Assembly (NCBI GenBank): GCA_902475445.1
Contig: CABRZN010000107.1
Coordinates: 1-6,394 of the forward strand
Direction: 5' to 3'
Length of the DNA stretch: 6,394 nt
DNA from: an uncultured Collinsella sp.
Lineage (GTDB): Bacteria > Actinomycetota > Coriobacteriia > Coriobacteriales > Coriobacteriaceae
Position numbers and translations under genes: made by a program. The notes beneath the pieces were generated by a model that was not told the DNA's origin, did not search any database, and saw nothing but the letters and a program-made list of their open reading frames with translations. Positions 1 through 5,119 of the stretch are shown here, in pieces; position 1 is the first letter of the stretch; each line of letters opens with the position of its first letter.

Positions 1-82
1 AGTTCAAGGTCTGCCACGGCGACTTCAACCCCTCCGACGATGACGTTGGAGGGGTTGAAGTCGCCGTGGCAGACCTTGAACT
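1..82. repeat. Near-perfect 82-nt inverted repeat at the window edge
   Basis: Bases 1-35 are the exact reverse complement of 48-82. The pairing continues inward (36 with 47 as a G/T mismatch, 37-39 with 44-46 matched), leaving only a 4-base loop (40-43). The right arm is normal coding sequence of the kinase gene on the minus strand (FKVCHGDFNPS). The left arm is that same sequence turned around, and it begins at the first base of the window. Because the repeat starts exactly at the edge and breaks the kinase domain, a fold-back assembly or amplification artefact at a contig end is the simplest reading. A genuine genomic palindrome cannot be excluded from this window. Confidence 0.9.
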
Positions 83-530
83 CCTTGGTCATGCCGTCCA
101 GACGCTCCTGAAGGTTGTAGCGCGTGGTGGCATTGAGCTGATCAAGGCTGTCGATCATGCGGGCGAACTTGTCGCGCTGACGGTTGAGCAGCGGGGAGGT
201 GTAGCCGTGGATCTCGATCTGGAGGTCGACGAACATCTCGAGGTACTCACCGAAGCGCTGGGGCTCGGCAGTCATCTTCTCGGCAAGGGTGGTGCCCGGA
301 ACCTTCTCGGTCACGAGCGCCCAGCCGTTGGCGTTCTCGAGCTGGGAAACCTCGAGAGCCTTGGGGCTGCGGATGCCGCACTCATTGATGCGGGCAAGAT
401 TCAAAGCCTCGTTGAACACGTCGGAGACGGGCTTGGTCTCGTTAAAGACCTTGACAATCTTGTCGCCCAGGTCGTAAACGACCTTGTTGCCACGGCGGAC
501 GAGCTCGGTCTTGGAATCGGGTAGCAGCAT
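1..530 (-). CDS. APH/choline-kinase-like phosphotransferase, 3'-partial
   Basis: This is the N-terminal part of a small-molecule kinase of the aminoglycoside phosphotransferase/choline kinase fold, which moves the ATP gamma-phosphate to an unknown acceptor in the cytosol. From ATG at 530 it reads MLLPDSKTELVRRGNKVVYD. Visible are a glycine-containing N-lobe, IVKVF with the likely ATP-binding Lys27, a helix glutamate near Glu41, the hinge-like ALVTEKVPGTTL (71-82) and the Brenner motif HGDFNPSN (155-162) with catalytic Asp157. The start is supported by GAAAGG (544-539) 8 nt upstream. After Val165 the frame stays open but encodes only the reversed arm of the edge hairpin (GGVEVAVADLE), so bases 1-35 should not be trusted as protein. 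The metal-binding Asp expected downstream is not seen. It lies 88 bp after adhE on the same strand and may be co-transcribed. The substrate is unknown, and drug resistance should not be assumed from the family name. Confidence 0.75.
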   Translation of the reverse strand, partial: MLLPDSKTELVRRGNKVVYDLGDKIVKVFNETKPVSDVFNEALNLARINECGIRSPKALEVSQLENANGWALVTEKVPGTTLAEKMTAEPQRFGEYLEMFVDLQIEIHGYTSPLLNRQRDKFARMIDSLDQLNATTRYNLQERLDGMTKEFKVCHGDFNPSNVIVGGVEVAVADLE

Positions 531-534
531 GGTT

Positions 535-552
535 GCATCCTTTCAACGATGC
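535..552 (-). promoter_or_regulatory. Small hairpin holding the kinase Shine-Dalgarno in its loop
   Basis: GCATC (535-539) pairs with GATGC (548-552). On the minus strand the loop plus first arm carries GAAAGG, the ribosome binding site of the kinase gene. The 5-bp stem is short and may not be regulatory. It is listed because the site helps define the kinase start at 530. Confidence 0.3.
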
Positions 553-562
553 GATAGAAGCG

Positions 563-601
563 ACGGCGGGGGTGTGTGAAACACCCGTGCACCCCCGCCG
601 T
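563..601 (-). terminator. GC-rich hairpin between adhE and the kinase gene
   Basis: Bases 563-574 pair perfectly with 590-601 (12 bp, centred on CGGCGGGGGTG/CACCCCCGCCG), and two further G/T pairs lead into the loop. It begins 18 nt after the adhE stop, the usual place for a terminator. On the minus strand, however, the stem is followed by CGCTTCTATC rather than a run of Ts. It may be a weak or partial terminator, a 3' end stabiliser of adhE mRNA, or a processing point between adhE and the kinase. Confidence 0.5.
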
Positions 602-618
602 TAAAAACCGTGCTAAAA

Positions 619-3267
619 CTAGCAGACGGCGTAGTCCTGAGGCTCGCGGCCGTAGTAGGCGTCCAGGTAGAGCTCCTTGATCTCGCTCATGAGCGGGTAG
701 CGCGGGTTTGCGCCGGTGCACTGGTCGTTGAATGCCTGCTCGGTCATCTCGTCGAGGGTGTCGAGGAAGTACTGCTCGTCAACACCGTAGTCGGCGATGG
801 TCTTCTTGACGCCGATGAAGTCCTTGAGCTCCTCGAGCTTCGTGATGAAGTTCTCGAAGACCTCCTTGTCGTCCTTGCCCTCGATGCCGCAGTACTTGGC
901 CATCTCGGCGTAGTTGTGCAGCGCGTTGGGGTAAGGATACTGGGAGAAGGTACCCATCTTGACGGGAGCCTCGGCGGCGTTGTAGCGCATAACGCGGGTC
1001 AGGATGACGGCGTTGGCGAGGCCGTGGGGTAGGTGATGGAAGGCGCCGAGCTTGTGAGCCATGGAGTGGTTGAGGCCCAGGAAGGCGTTGGCGAAGGCCA
1101 TACCGGCCATGCAGGAGGCGTTGTGCATCTCCTCGCGGGCATGCGGGTCCTTGGCGCCGTTCGTGAAGCTGGAGGGCAGGTTCTCGAAGACGAGCTTAGC
1201 AGCGCGCTCGGAGAGGCCCTTGGTGTAGTCGGAAGCCATGATGGAGACGTAGGACTCGATGGCGTGGGTCATGACGTCGATGCCGGAGGCAGCGGTCAGG
1301 CCGCGCGGGGCGGTCATGCAGTTGTCGGCGTCGACGATAGCCATGTTGGGGAGCAGCGCGTAGTCGGCGAGCGGCCACTTGATGCCGGTCTCCTTGTCGG
1401 TGATGATGGCGAACGGCGTGCACTCGGAGCCGGTACCCGAAGAGGTCGGGACGGCGACGAAGTAGGCCTTCTTGCCCATCTCGGGGAAAGTGAAGATACG
1501 CTTGCGGATGTCCATGAAGTCCATGGCCATGTCCTCAAACTTGCACTCGGGGTGCTCGTACATCATCCACATGATCTTGCCGGCGTCCATAGCGGAGCCA
1601 CCGCCGACGGCGATGATCACGTCAGGCTCAAAGAGAGCCATCTGCTTGGCGCCGCGACGTGCGCACTGCAGCGACGGATCGGGCTCGACGTCGTAGAAGC
1701 AGTCGTGGGCGATGCCCATCTCGTCGAGCTTGGCCTCGATGGCGCGGGTGTTGCCATTCTTGAAGAGGAACTGGTCGGTGACGATGAAGGCGCGCTTCTT
1801 GCCCATGACGGTACCGAGCTCGTCGAGGGCGACGGGCGTGGAACCCTTCTTGAAGTAGACCTTCTCGGGAGCGCGGAACCACAACATGTTCTCACGGCGC
1901 TCGGCCACAGTCTTAACGTTGATCAAGTGCTTCACCCCAACGTTCTCGGAGACGGAGTTGCCGCCCCAGGAGCCGCAGCCCAGGGTCAGAGACGGCTTCA
2001 TGCCAAAGTTGTACAGGTCACCGATGCCGCCGTGCGAGGACGGGGTGTTGATGACGATACGGCAGGCCTTCATGACGTGCTCGAACAGACTGATCTTCTC
2101 GGCCTGGGCGGGGTGCACGTACAGAGAGGCGGTGTGGCCCGGGCCACCGGCGAGCACCAGGTGCTCGGCCTTGTCGACGGCCTCCTGGAAGTCCTTGGCG
2201 TGATACATGGCCAGGACCGGGGAGAGCTTCTCGTGGGAGAACTCTTCCTTGGCGGGGTCGGTGGAGGTGACCTCGGCGATCAGGATCTTGGTCTTGGCGG
2301 GAACCTCGATGCCGGCGAGCTCGGCGATCTTGGCGGCAGCCATGCCGGGAATGCGGTGATCGAGGGCGCCGTTCTTGAACATGGCGGCACGCAGGGCCTC
2401 CATCTCGGCACCCTGCTTGACGAAGTAGCAGCCGCGCTTCTGGAACTCGGCCTTAACCTGGTCATAGATGGTGTCGATGACGGTCACGGACTGCTCGGAA
2501 GCGCAGATCATGCCGTTGTCGAAGGTCTTGGAGTGGATGATGGAGTTGACGGCGAGCAGCACGTCGGCGGTGTCGTCGATGACGACCGGGGTGTTACCGG
2601 CGCCAACGCCCAGGGCGGGCTTGCCCGAGGAGTAGGCGGCCTTGACCATGCCCGGGCCACCGGTGGCGAGGATGATGTCGACGTCGCGCATGACCATGTT
2701 GGTCAGCTCGATGGAGGGGACATCGACCCAGCCGATGATACCCTCGGGGGCGCCGGCCTTGACGGCGGCGTCAAGCACGAGCTTGGCGGCGGCGATGGTG
2801 CACTTGGCGGCAGCCGGGTGCGGGGAGATGATGATGGCGTTGCGGGTCTTCAGGCTGATCAGCGTCTTGAAGATCGCAGTGGAGGTGGGGTTGGTCGTCG
2901 GGATGACGGCGCCCACGATACCGATGGGCTCGGCGATCTTGGTGATGCCATAAGCCTCGTCGCGCTCCAGGACACCACAGGTCTTGGTGTTCTTGTAAGC
3001 GTTGTAGATGTACTCTGCGGCGTAGTGGTTCTTGATGACCTTGTCCTCAAGAACGCCGCGGCCGGTCTCCTCGATGGCCATCTTCGCCAACGGGATACGA
3101 GCCTTGTTGGCGGCCATGGCGGCCTCATAGAAGATCTTGTCGACCTGCTCCTGCGTGTACGTAGCAAAAAGCGCCTGGGCCTCTCGCATCTGAGCGAGCT
3201 TAGCCTCAAGCGCCTCTACGTTGTCCACAATTGCGGGAGTAGTGTTTTCCGGTGACTTTTTCACCAT
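619..3267 (-). CDS. adhE: Bifunctional acetaldehyde-CoA/alcohol dehydrogenase AdhE
   Basis: This cytosolic fermentation enzyme reduces acetyl-CoA to acetaldehyde and then to ethanol, regenerating two NAD+. It has 882 residues, the usual full length for AdhE. The aldehyde dehydrogenase half (about 1-445) has its nucleophile Cys255 in NGMICASEQS and a glycine-rich stretch at 202-224. A linker (about 446-465) leads to the iron alcohol dehydrogenase half (about 466-882), with GGGSAMD (555-561) for NADH. The likely Fe ligands are Asp664, His668, His734 (HSMAHKLG) and His748 (HLPHG); their spacing matches E. coli AdhE. The ATG at 3267 follows AAGGAG (3279-3274) with a 6-nt gap. AdhE of this family forms helical spirosome filaments, but that cannot be read from the sequence. 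The gene looks intact. Redox control through Rex would fit the upstream site. Confidence 0.97.
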   Translation of the reverse strand: MVKKSPENTTPAIVDNVEALEAKLAQMREAQALFATYTQEQVDKIFYEAAMAANKARIPLAKMAIEETGRGVLEDKVIKNHYAAEYIYNAYKNTKTCGVLERDEAYGITKIAEPIGIVGAVIPTTNPTSTAIFKTLISLKTRNAIIISPHPAAAKCTIAAAKLVLDAAVKAGAPEGIIGWVDVPSIELTNMVMRDVDIILATGGPGMVKAAYSSGKPALGVGAGNTPVVIDDTADVLLAVNSIIHSKTFDNGMICASEQSVTVIDTIYDQVKAEFQKRGCYFVKQGAEMEALRAAMFKNGALDHRIPGMAAAKIAELAGIEVPAKTKILIAEVTSTDPAKEEFSHEKLSPVLAMYHAKDFQEAVDKAEHLVLAGGPGHTASLYVHPAQAEKISLFEHVMKACRIVINTPSSHGGIGDLYNFGMKPSLTLGCGSWGGNSVSENVGVKHLINVKTVAERRENMLWFRAPEKVYFKKGSTPVALDELGTVMGKKRAFIVTDQFLFKNGNTRAIEAKLDEMGIAHDCFYDVEPDPSLQCARRGAKQMALFEPDVIIAVGGGSAMDAGKIMWMMYEHPECKFEDMAMDFMDIRKRIFTFPEMGKKAYFVAVPTSSGTGSECTPFAIITDKETGIKWPLADYALLPNMAIVDADNCMTAPRGLTAASGIDVMTHAIESYVSIMASDYTKGLSERAAKLVFENLPSSFTNGAKDPHAREEMHNASCMAGMAFANAFLGLNHSMAHKLGAFHHLPHGLANAVILTRVMRYNAAEAPVKMGTFSQYPYPNALHNYAEMAKYCGIEGKDDKEVFENFITKLEELKDFIGVKKTIADYGVDEQYFLDTLDEMTEQAFNDQCTGANPRYPLMSEIKELYLDAYYGREPQDYAVC

Positions 3268-3307
3268 TTGTGTCTCCTTGCGATCGGAGATTTACCCTAC
3301 GCCTTGC

Positions 3308-3313
3308 ATGATA
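3308..3313 (-). promoter_or_regulatory. Candidate -10 box of the adhE promoter
   Basis: On the minus strand the sequence TTGCTATCATG contains TATCAT, one base from TATAAT, placed about 42 nt before the adhE ATG. It would give a leader of about 35 nt. The matching -35 region (CCGTTC at 17 bp) is a poor match, which would suit a promoter that needs an activator or is tightly controlled. No stronger promoter was found in 3268-3420. Confidence 0.35.
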
Positions 3314-3359
3314 GCAAGAAATTATTCGGCGAACGGTCAGATTCCTCTAAAAGGCACAC

Positions 3360-3389
3360 TAAAACGCTTCAATAAACTGAAGCGTTTTA
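3360..3389. promoter_or_regulatory. Perfect 12-bp inverted repeat upstream of adhE
   Basis: TAAAACGCTTCA (3360-3371) and TGAAGCGTTTTA (3378-3389) are exact reverse complements separated by the 6-base spacer ATAAAC. The centre lies about 107 bp before the adhE ATG and about 74 bp upstream of the start site implied by the candidate -10 box. The A/T-flanked GC core would also suit a two-way intrinsic terminator, but no gene end faces this spot today. An operator for a dimeric regulator is therefore the preferred reading. The half-site TGAAGCGTTTT loosely recalls LacI-family sites. Confidence 0.5.
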
Positions 3390-3401
3390 ACCATTTAACT
3401 A
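3384..3401. promoter_or_regulatory. Rex-like operator candidate
   Basis: GTTTTAACCATTTAACTA matches the Firmicutes-type Rex consensus TTGTTAANNNNTTAACAA at 11 of 14 defined positions, including both TTAA cores with the right 4-base spacing. Rex is a repressor that senses the NADH/NAD+ ratio and commonly controls adhE, which is why the match is worth recording. It overlaps the right arm of the 12-bp inverted repeat by 6 bases, so two regulators could compete here. The actinobacterial Rex consensus differs, no rex gene is in view, and TTAA-rich sequence arises by chance in AT-rich DNA. Confidence 0.3.
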
Positions 3402-3458
3402 AATGCCGAACGTCTTCTCCGGGCGAATTCCTAGTTTCCCCATGGCTATGGTGTGGAG

Positions 3459-3480
3459 TTTGTTCATTGTTTGTTCATTA
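3459..3480 (+). repeat. Tandem 11-bp repeat abutting the mobile unit
   Basis: TTTGTTCATTG (3459-3469) is followed directly by TTTGTTCATTA (3470-3480), 10 of 11 bases identical. The second copy ends exactly where the left repeat of the RayT unit begins (3481). The pair could be a host target feature, a trace of insertion, or simple chance in T-rich DNA. Confidence 0.6.
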
Positions 3481-3531
3481 CACTCATTGGGGACAGACTT
3501 ATATGTGTGCTTTCACTCATTTGGGACAGAC
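3481..3531 (+). repeat. Left REP-like block: two direct copies of an 18-bp motif
   Basis: Copy A is CACTCATTGGGGACAGAC (3481-3498) and copy B is CACTCATTTGGGACAGAC (3514-3531), separated by 15 bases. Copy A can fold: CACTCAT (3481-3487) pairs with ATGTGTG (3503-3509) with one T/T mismatch, leaving TGGGGACAGAC and four more bases in the loop. Copy B pairs poorly with its downstream bases (4 of 7), so it may be decayed. Confidence 0.85.
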
Positions 3532-3535
3532 ATCG

Positions 3536-3586
3536 ATTTGTCATTTTGTCGTTTTGGGCATGTTTTTGTCGTTCATTGTATATAAA
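3536..3586 (+). promoter_or_regulatory. T-rich leader with repeated TTTTGTCGTT and a candidate -10 box
   Basis: TTTTGTCGTT occurs at 3544-3553 and again at 3564-3573, exactly 20 bp apart, in a strongly T-rich stretch. TATATAAAT (3579-3587) follows and offers a good -10 hexamer for the transposase gene about 75 nt before its ATG. No clear -35 box is present at the right distance. The 20-bp spacing puts both repeats on the same DNA face, so they could be a protein site. Confidence 0.35.
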
Positions 3587-3616
3587 TAGGTCACAGGCTC
3601 AGCATTTCGCGTTCCT

Positions 3617-3659
3617 TCTCTCCTTTTAGGTGTTGCCTGTACGGCTTTGAAAGGAGAGA
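3617..3659 (+). promoter_or_regulatory. Hairpin that buries the transposase ribosome binding site
   Basis: TCTCTCCTTT (3617-3626) pairs perfectly with AAAGGAGAGA (3650-3659). The stem extends inward by T3627-G3649, A3628-T3648 and two G/T pairs, 14 pairs in all around a 15-base loop. The Shine-Dalgarno AAGGAG (3651-3656) lies fully inside the stem, 5 nt before the ATG at 3662. This should keep transposase translation low. In Salmonella IS200 a leader hairpin likewise hides the transposase ribosome binding site, so the arrangement fits known biology of the wider family. Confidence 0.7.
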
Positions 3660-3661
3660 CC

Positions 3662-4438
3662 ATGCCCCGTTGCGCCCGCGAAATTTCGCTCACCGGCTAT
3701 TACCACGTCTTTGACCGTGGCAACTCCAAACAGATCATTTTTGAAGATGACTCTGACCGATATCGTTTCTTATCGGACATCTCGGACAGGTTTGCTTGCC
3801 ATGACGTGGCGGTGTTGGCCTGGTGCCTTATGGACAACCACTTCCATTTGATGGTTGATGACCCATTTGACAACCTTTCAAAGGCAATGCAGTGCGCGCT
3901 GACGGCCTATGCCAAGTATTTCAATGGGAAAACCGGAAGAACGGGGCATCTCTTTGATAATCGCTATTCGCGGGTCGCGGTCGAGTCGGACACGCAGGCG
4001 GTGCAGTTGCTCGATTATATCCATCTCAATCCCGTGAAAGGTGCGCTCGACTCGCTTGATGCCTACCGCTGGTTAAGCTACAAGGCATACCAGCTGGGAT
4101 ACGATCCCTTTGATATCTGCGATGCGGCCCCCATGCTCGATATTGTCGGGGGTTCCCGTCGCTATTGCGAGCATCTTAAGGAAGTTGCCGAGCGGATCTG
4201 GTCAGTTGAGATTCTTCCGCGTCGACGGATTCCAGACGAGGATGCCCTTACCGTCGCACACGAGGCCCTGCCGAGCATTGATCCTGCGCTGCTCAAGGCC
4301 CTGCCACGCCCCGAACGCGATGCCTGTCTGCTAAGGCTCAGGCGGGCCCATCTCACGGTCAAGCAAATTGCCCGTATCACCGGTATCGGCGCTACAAGCG
4401 TAACCAAGGCCACCACAGGCTGGAACGAGGCGGCCTGA
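3662..4438 (+). CDS. RayT-like Y1 (HUH) transposase
   Basis: This 258-residue protein belongs to the REP-associated tyrosine transposase group (Y1_Tnp fold), which nicks single-stranded DNA at hairpins and forms a 5'-phosphotyrosine link. Visible are the N-terminal strand YYHVFDRGN (13-21), the metal-binding HUH motif in MDNHFHLMV (57-65, His60 and His62) and the helix TAYAKYFNGKTGRTGHLF (81-98), where Tyr83 or Tyr86 is the catalytic candidate. RYSRV and YIHLNPVKGAL (119-129) follow, both typical of the family. The C-terminal LTVKQIARITGIGATSVTKA (241-260) looks like a helix-turn-helix. ATG at 3662 is chosen over the in-frame TTG at 3647 because AAGGAG lies between them. The gene appears intact. 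The flanking GGGGACAGAC hairpins are its likely substrates. GC content is lower than in adhE and pyrR, which suits transfer. Confidence 0.9.
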   Translation: MPRCAREISLTGYYHVFDRGNSKQIIFEDDSDRYRFLSDISDRFACHDVAVLAWCLMDNHFHLMVDDPFDNLSKAMQCALTAYAKYFNGKTGRTGHLFDNRYSRVAVESDTQAVQLLDYIHLNPVKGALDSLDAYRWLSYKAYQLGYDPFDICDAAPMLDIVGGSRRYCEHLKEVAERIWSVEILPRRRIPDEDALTVAHEALPSIDPALLKALPRPERDACLLRLRRAHLTVKQIARITGIGATSVTKATTGWNEAA

Positions 4439-4461
4439 GGCAGGGGCCGAACCGCTGCCGG

Positions 4462-4522
4462 CATGCGTTACGTCTGTCCCCAATGCATGAAAACACTCAT
4501 GTAAGTCTGTCCCCAATGAGTG
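4462..4522 (-). repeat. Right REP-like block: two copies inverted relative to the left block
   Basis: On the minus strand copy D (4522-4505) is CACTCATTGGGGACAGAC, identical to left copy A, and copy C (4489-4472) is CATGCATTGGGGACAGAC. Copy D folds perfectly: CACTCAT (4494-4500) pairs with ATGAGTG (4516-4522). Copy C folds with different arms: CATGCGT (4462-4468) pairs with ATGCATG (4483-4489), 7 pairs including one G/T. The arms changed together while the loop core GTCTGTCCCC stayed the same, which argues that the folded form matters. Confidence 0.85.
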
Positions 4523-4523
4523 G

Positions 4524-4556
4524 AAAAAGGCGCCCTCCGTAGTGGAGGACGCCTTT
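4524..4556 (-). terminator. Intrinsic terminator of rpmB
   Basis: On the minus strand AAAGGCGTCCTCC (4556-4544) pairs with GGAGGGCGCCTTT (4538-4526). This is 12 of 13 pairs plus a G/T pair, with a short loop, and the stem is followed by a T run (4528-4524). It lies about 70 nt after the rpmB stop codon. The right end of the RayT unit is a single base beyond the T run. Transcription from the plus strand would also meet this hairpin, followed there by CCTTTGG. Confidence 0.9.
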
Positions 4557-4624
4557 GGTAAGTTCTATATGAACGCGAGGTCTTTGACCCGGAGAGTCCG
4601 AGGTACTTGTTGGTAAGACCTTAT

Positions 4625-4813
4625 TTAGGAGCGCGCAACCTTGCCGGACTTGAGGCAGGTGGAGCAAACGTTCATCTTGCGACGGTGACCATCGACGACG
4701 ACGTAAACGCGCTGGATGTTGGGGCGGAACTTACGGTTGGTGACGCGGTGAGAGTGGCTGATGGAGCGACCGGCAACGGGGTGCTTACCGCAAACTTCGC
4801 AAACTTTGGACAT
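4625..4813 (-). CDS. rpmB: 50S ribosomal protein L28 (bL28)
   Basis: The 62-residue protein of the large ribosomal subunit begins MSKVCEVCGKHPVAGRSISH, the classic L28 opening. RVTNRKFRPNIQ (23-34) and the C-terminal MNVCSTCLKSGKV follow, also typical. Two CxxC pairs (Cys5/Cys8 and Cys50/Cys53) mark the zinc-binding C+ form; many bacteria also carry a C- paralogue used under zinc starvation, which is not seen here. The ATG at 4813 is preceded by AAGGAGG (4827-4821) with a 7-nt gap. An in-frame start further upstream (4861) lacks such a site and would add 16 unrelated residues. The gene seems to be transcribed alone, with its own promoter and terminator. Confidence 0.97.
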   Translation of the reverse strand: MSKVCEVCGKHPVAGRSISHSHRVTNRKFRPNIQRVYVVVDGHRRKMNVCSTCLKSGKVARS

Positions 4814-4829
4814 AACTGACCCTCCTTGG

Positions 4830-4849
4830 GCGACAAACGAACATGTCGC
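4830..4849 (-). promoter_or_regulatory. Small hairpin in the rpmB leader
   Basis: GCGACA (4830-4835) pairs with TGTCGC (4844-4849) around an 8-base loop, 3 nt upstream of the rpmB Shine-Dalgarno. Ribosomal protein leaders often hold structured sites, but six base pairs are not enough to claim autoregulation. Confidence 0.35.
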
Positions 4850-4867
4850 GTTAACAAACAAGCCTGA

Positions 4868-4873
4868 ACTATA
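4868..4873 (-). promoter_or_regulatory. Candidate extended -10 promoter of rpmB
   Basis: On the minus strand TGCTATAGT gives a TG-extended -10 box (TATAGT, 5 of 6 matches), about 55 nt before the rpmB ATG. The start site would be near 4861. Upstream there is only a weak -35 match, which extended -10 promoters tolerate. Confidence 0.55.
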
Positions 4874-5104
4874 GCACAGAAGTCGCTCCCTGTGCGCAAT
4901 CTACACAGAGATATTCCTCTTTTGGCGATAGTGCCCACGCTACGGCCCTGGACGTAGATCCGATTTGCGTGCAACAGAGGGGATTATGCCAGCTCGTGCG
5001 TGTGTTTTCAAGCTCGTCCCACAAATATATATAGGTTTATGGAGCATTGGGCTCCGTTTACGGATTGTTCTGTATTTATGCTCGCAATTAAGCTCGAGGT
5101 TGGC
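4874..5104. other. Divergent rpmB-pyrR intergenic region without a gene
   Basis: No coding sequence with a ribosome binding site was found here. The stretch turns AT-rich at 5021-5040. It holds three copies of AGCTCG (4991-4996, 5011-5016, 5091-5096) and a 5-bp hairpin GGAGC/GCTCC (5041-5055). A plus-strand promoter candidate is TTTTCA (5005-5010), 17 bp, TATATA (5028-5033). If used it would give a pyr leader of about 225 nt, longer than that from the candidate at 5105. Confidence 0.4.
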
Positions 5105-5110
5105 TACACT
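5082..5110 (+). promoter_or_regulatory. Candidate pyr operon promoter
   Basis: TACACT (5105-5110, 4 of 6 matches to TATAAT) is placed so that transcription would start at about 5117-5119, directly before the first attenuator hairpin at 5120. The -35 region at 17 bp (TCGCAA, 5082-5087) is weak. The position, more than the hexamers, supports this choice over the alternative around 5005-5033. Confidence 0.35.
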
Positions 5111-5119
5111 ATCCCTTGA

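Larger units (their letters stand above)
3268..3458. other. adhE upstream control region, no gene
   Basis: The gap before the RayT unit holds the adhE Shine-Dalgarno (3274-3279), the candidate -10 box, the 12-bp inverted repeat and the Rex-like site. No reading frame here has both a plausible start and a ribosome binding site. Base composition is much richer in A and T than the flanking adhE gene, as expected of a promoter region. Confidence 0.6.
3481..4522 (+). mobile_element. RayT/IS200-type transposase unit with paired inverted repeats
   Basis: The unit of about 1.04 kb consists of a left 51-bp repeat block (3481-3531), a T-rich leader, the Y1 transposase gene and a right block (4472-4522). 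The two blocks are inverted copies of each other with 45 of 51 bases identical. The outer 18 bases of each block are identical. The layout resembles RAYT genes flanked by REP-like palindromes. RAYT genes are usually domesticated and static but move REP-like repeats, so this may be a mobile unit or a resident gene with its repeats. No target-site duplication is visible, as expected for Y1/HUH enzymes. It sits between the adhE control region and the rpmB terminator. Confidence 0.75.

Noticed and set aside
66..524. Plus-strand open frame opposite the kinase gene
   Set aside because: Composition is typical of an antisense shadow, and the minus strand carries the recognisable HGDxxxxN kinase motif with a good ribosome binding site.
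1033..3255. A 740-codon open frame on the plus strand opposite adhE
   Set aside because: It is antisense to a clearly real adhE gene and its protein is a low-complexity mix rich in G, V, D, L and H, as codon bias on the opposite strand gives in GC-rich DNA. No ribosome binding site or known domain is seen.
3481..3531. Repeat blocks as a CRISPR array or direct-repeat satellite
   Set aside because: There are only two copies per side, with 15-base conserved spacers, and the other side is inverted around a transposase gene, which fits REP-like palindromes instead.
3647..3661. TTG at 3647 as the transposase start
   Set aside because: It would put the AAGGAG ribosome binding site inside the gene. 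The ATG at 3662 has that site 5 nt upstream and matches the usual N-terminus of the family.
4578..4621. 7-bp inverted repeat AGGTCTT/AAGACCT after rpmB
   Set aside because: The loop is about 30 bases and there is no T run. It is not a tRNA or a convincing terminator, and the strong terminator lies just beyond it.
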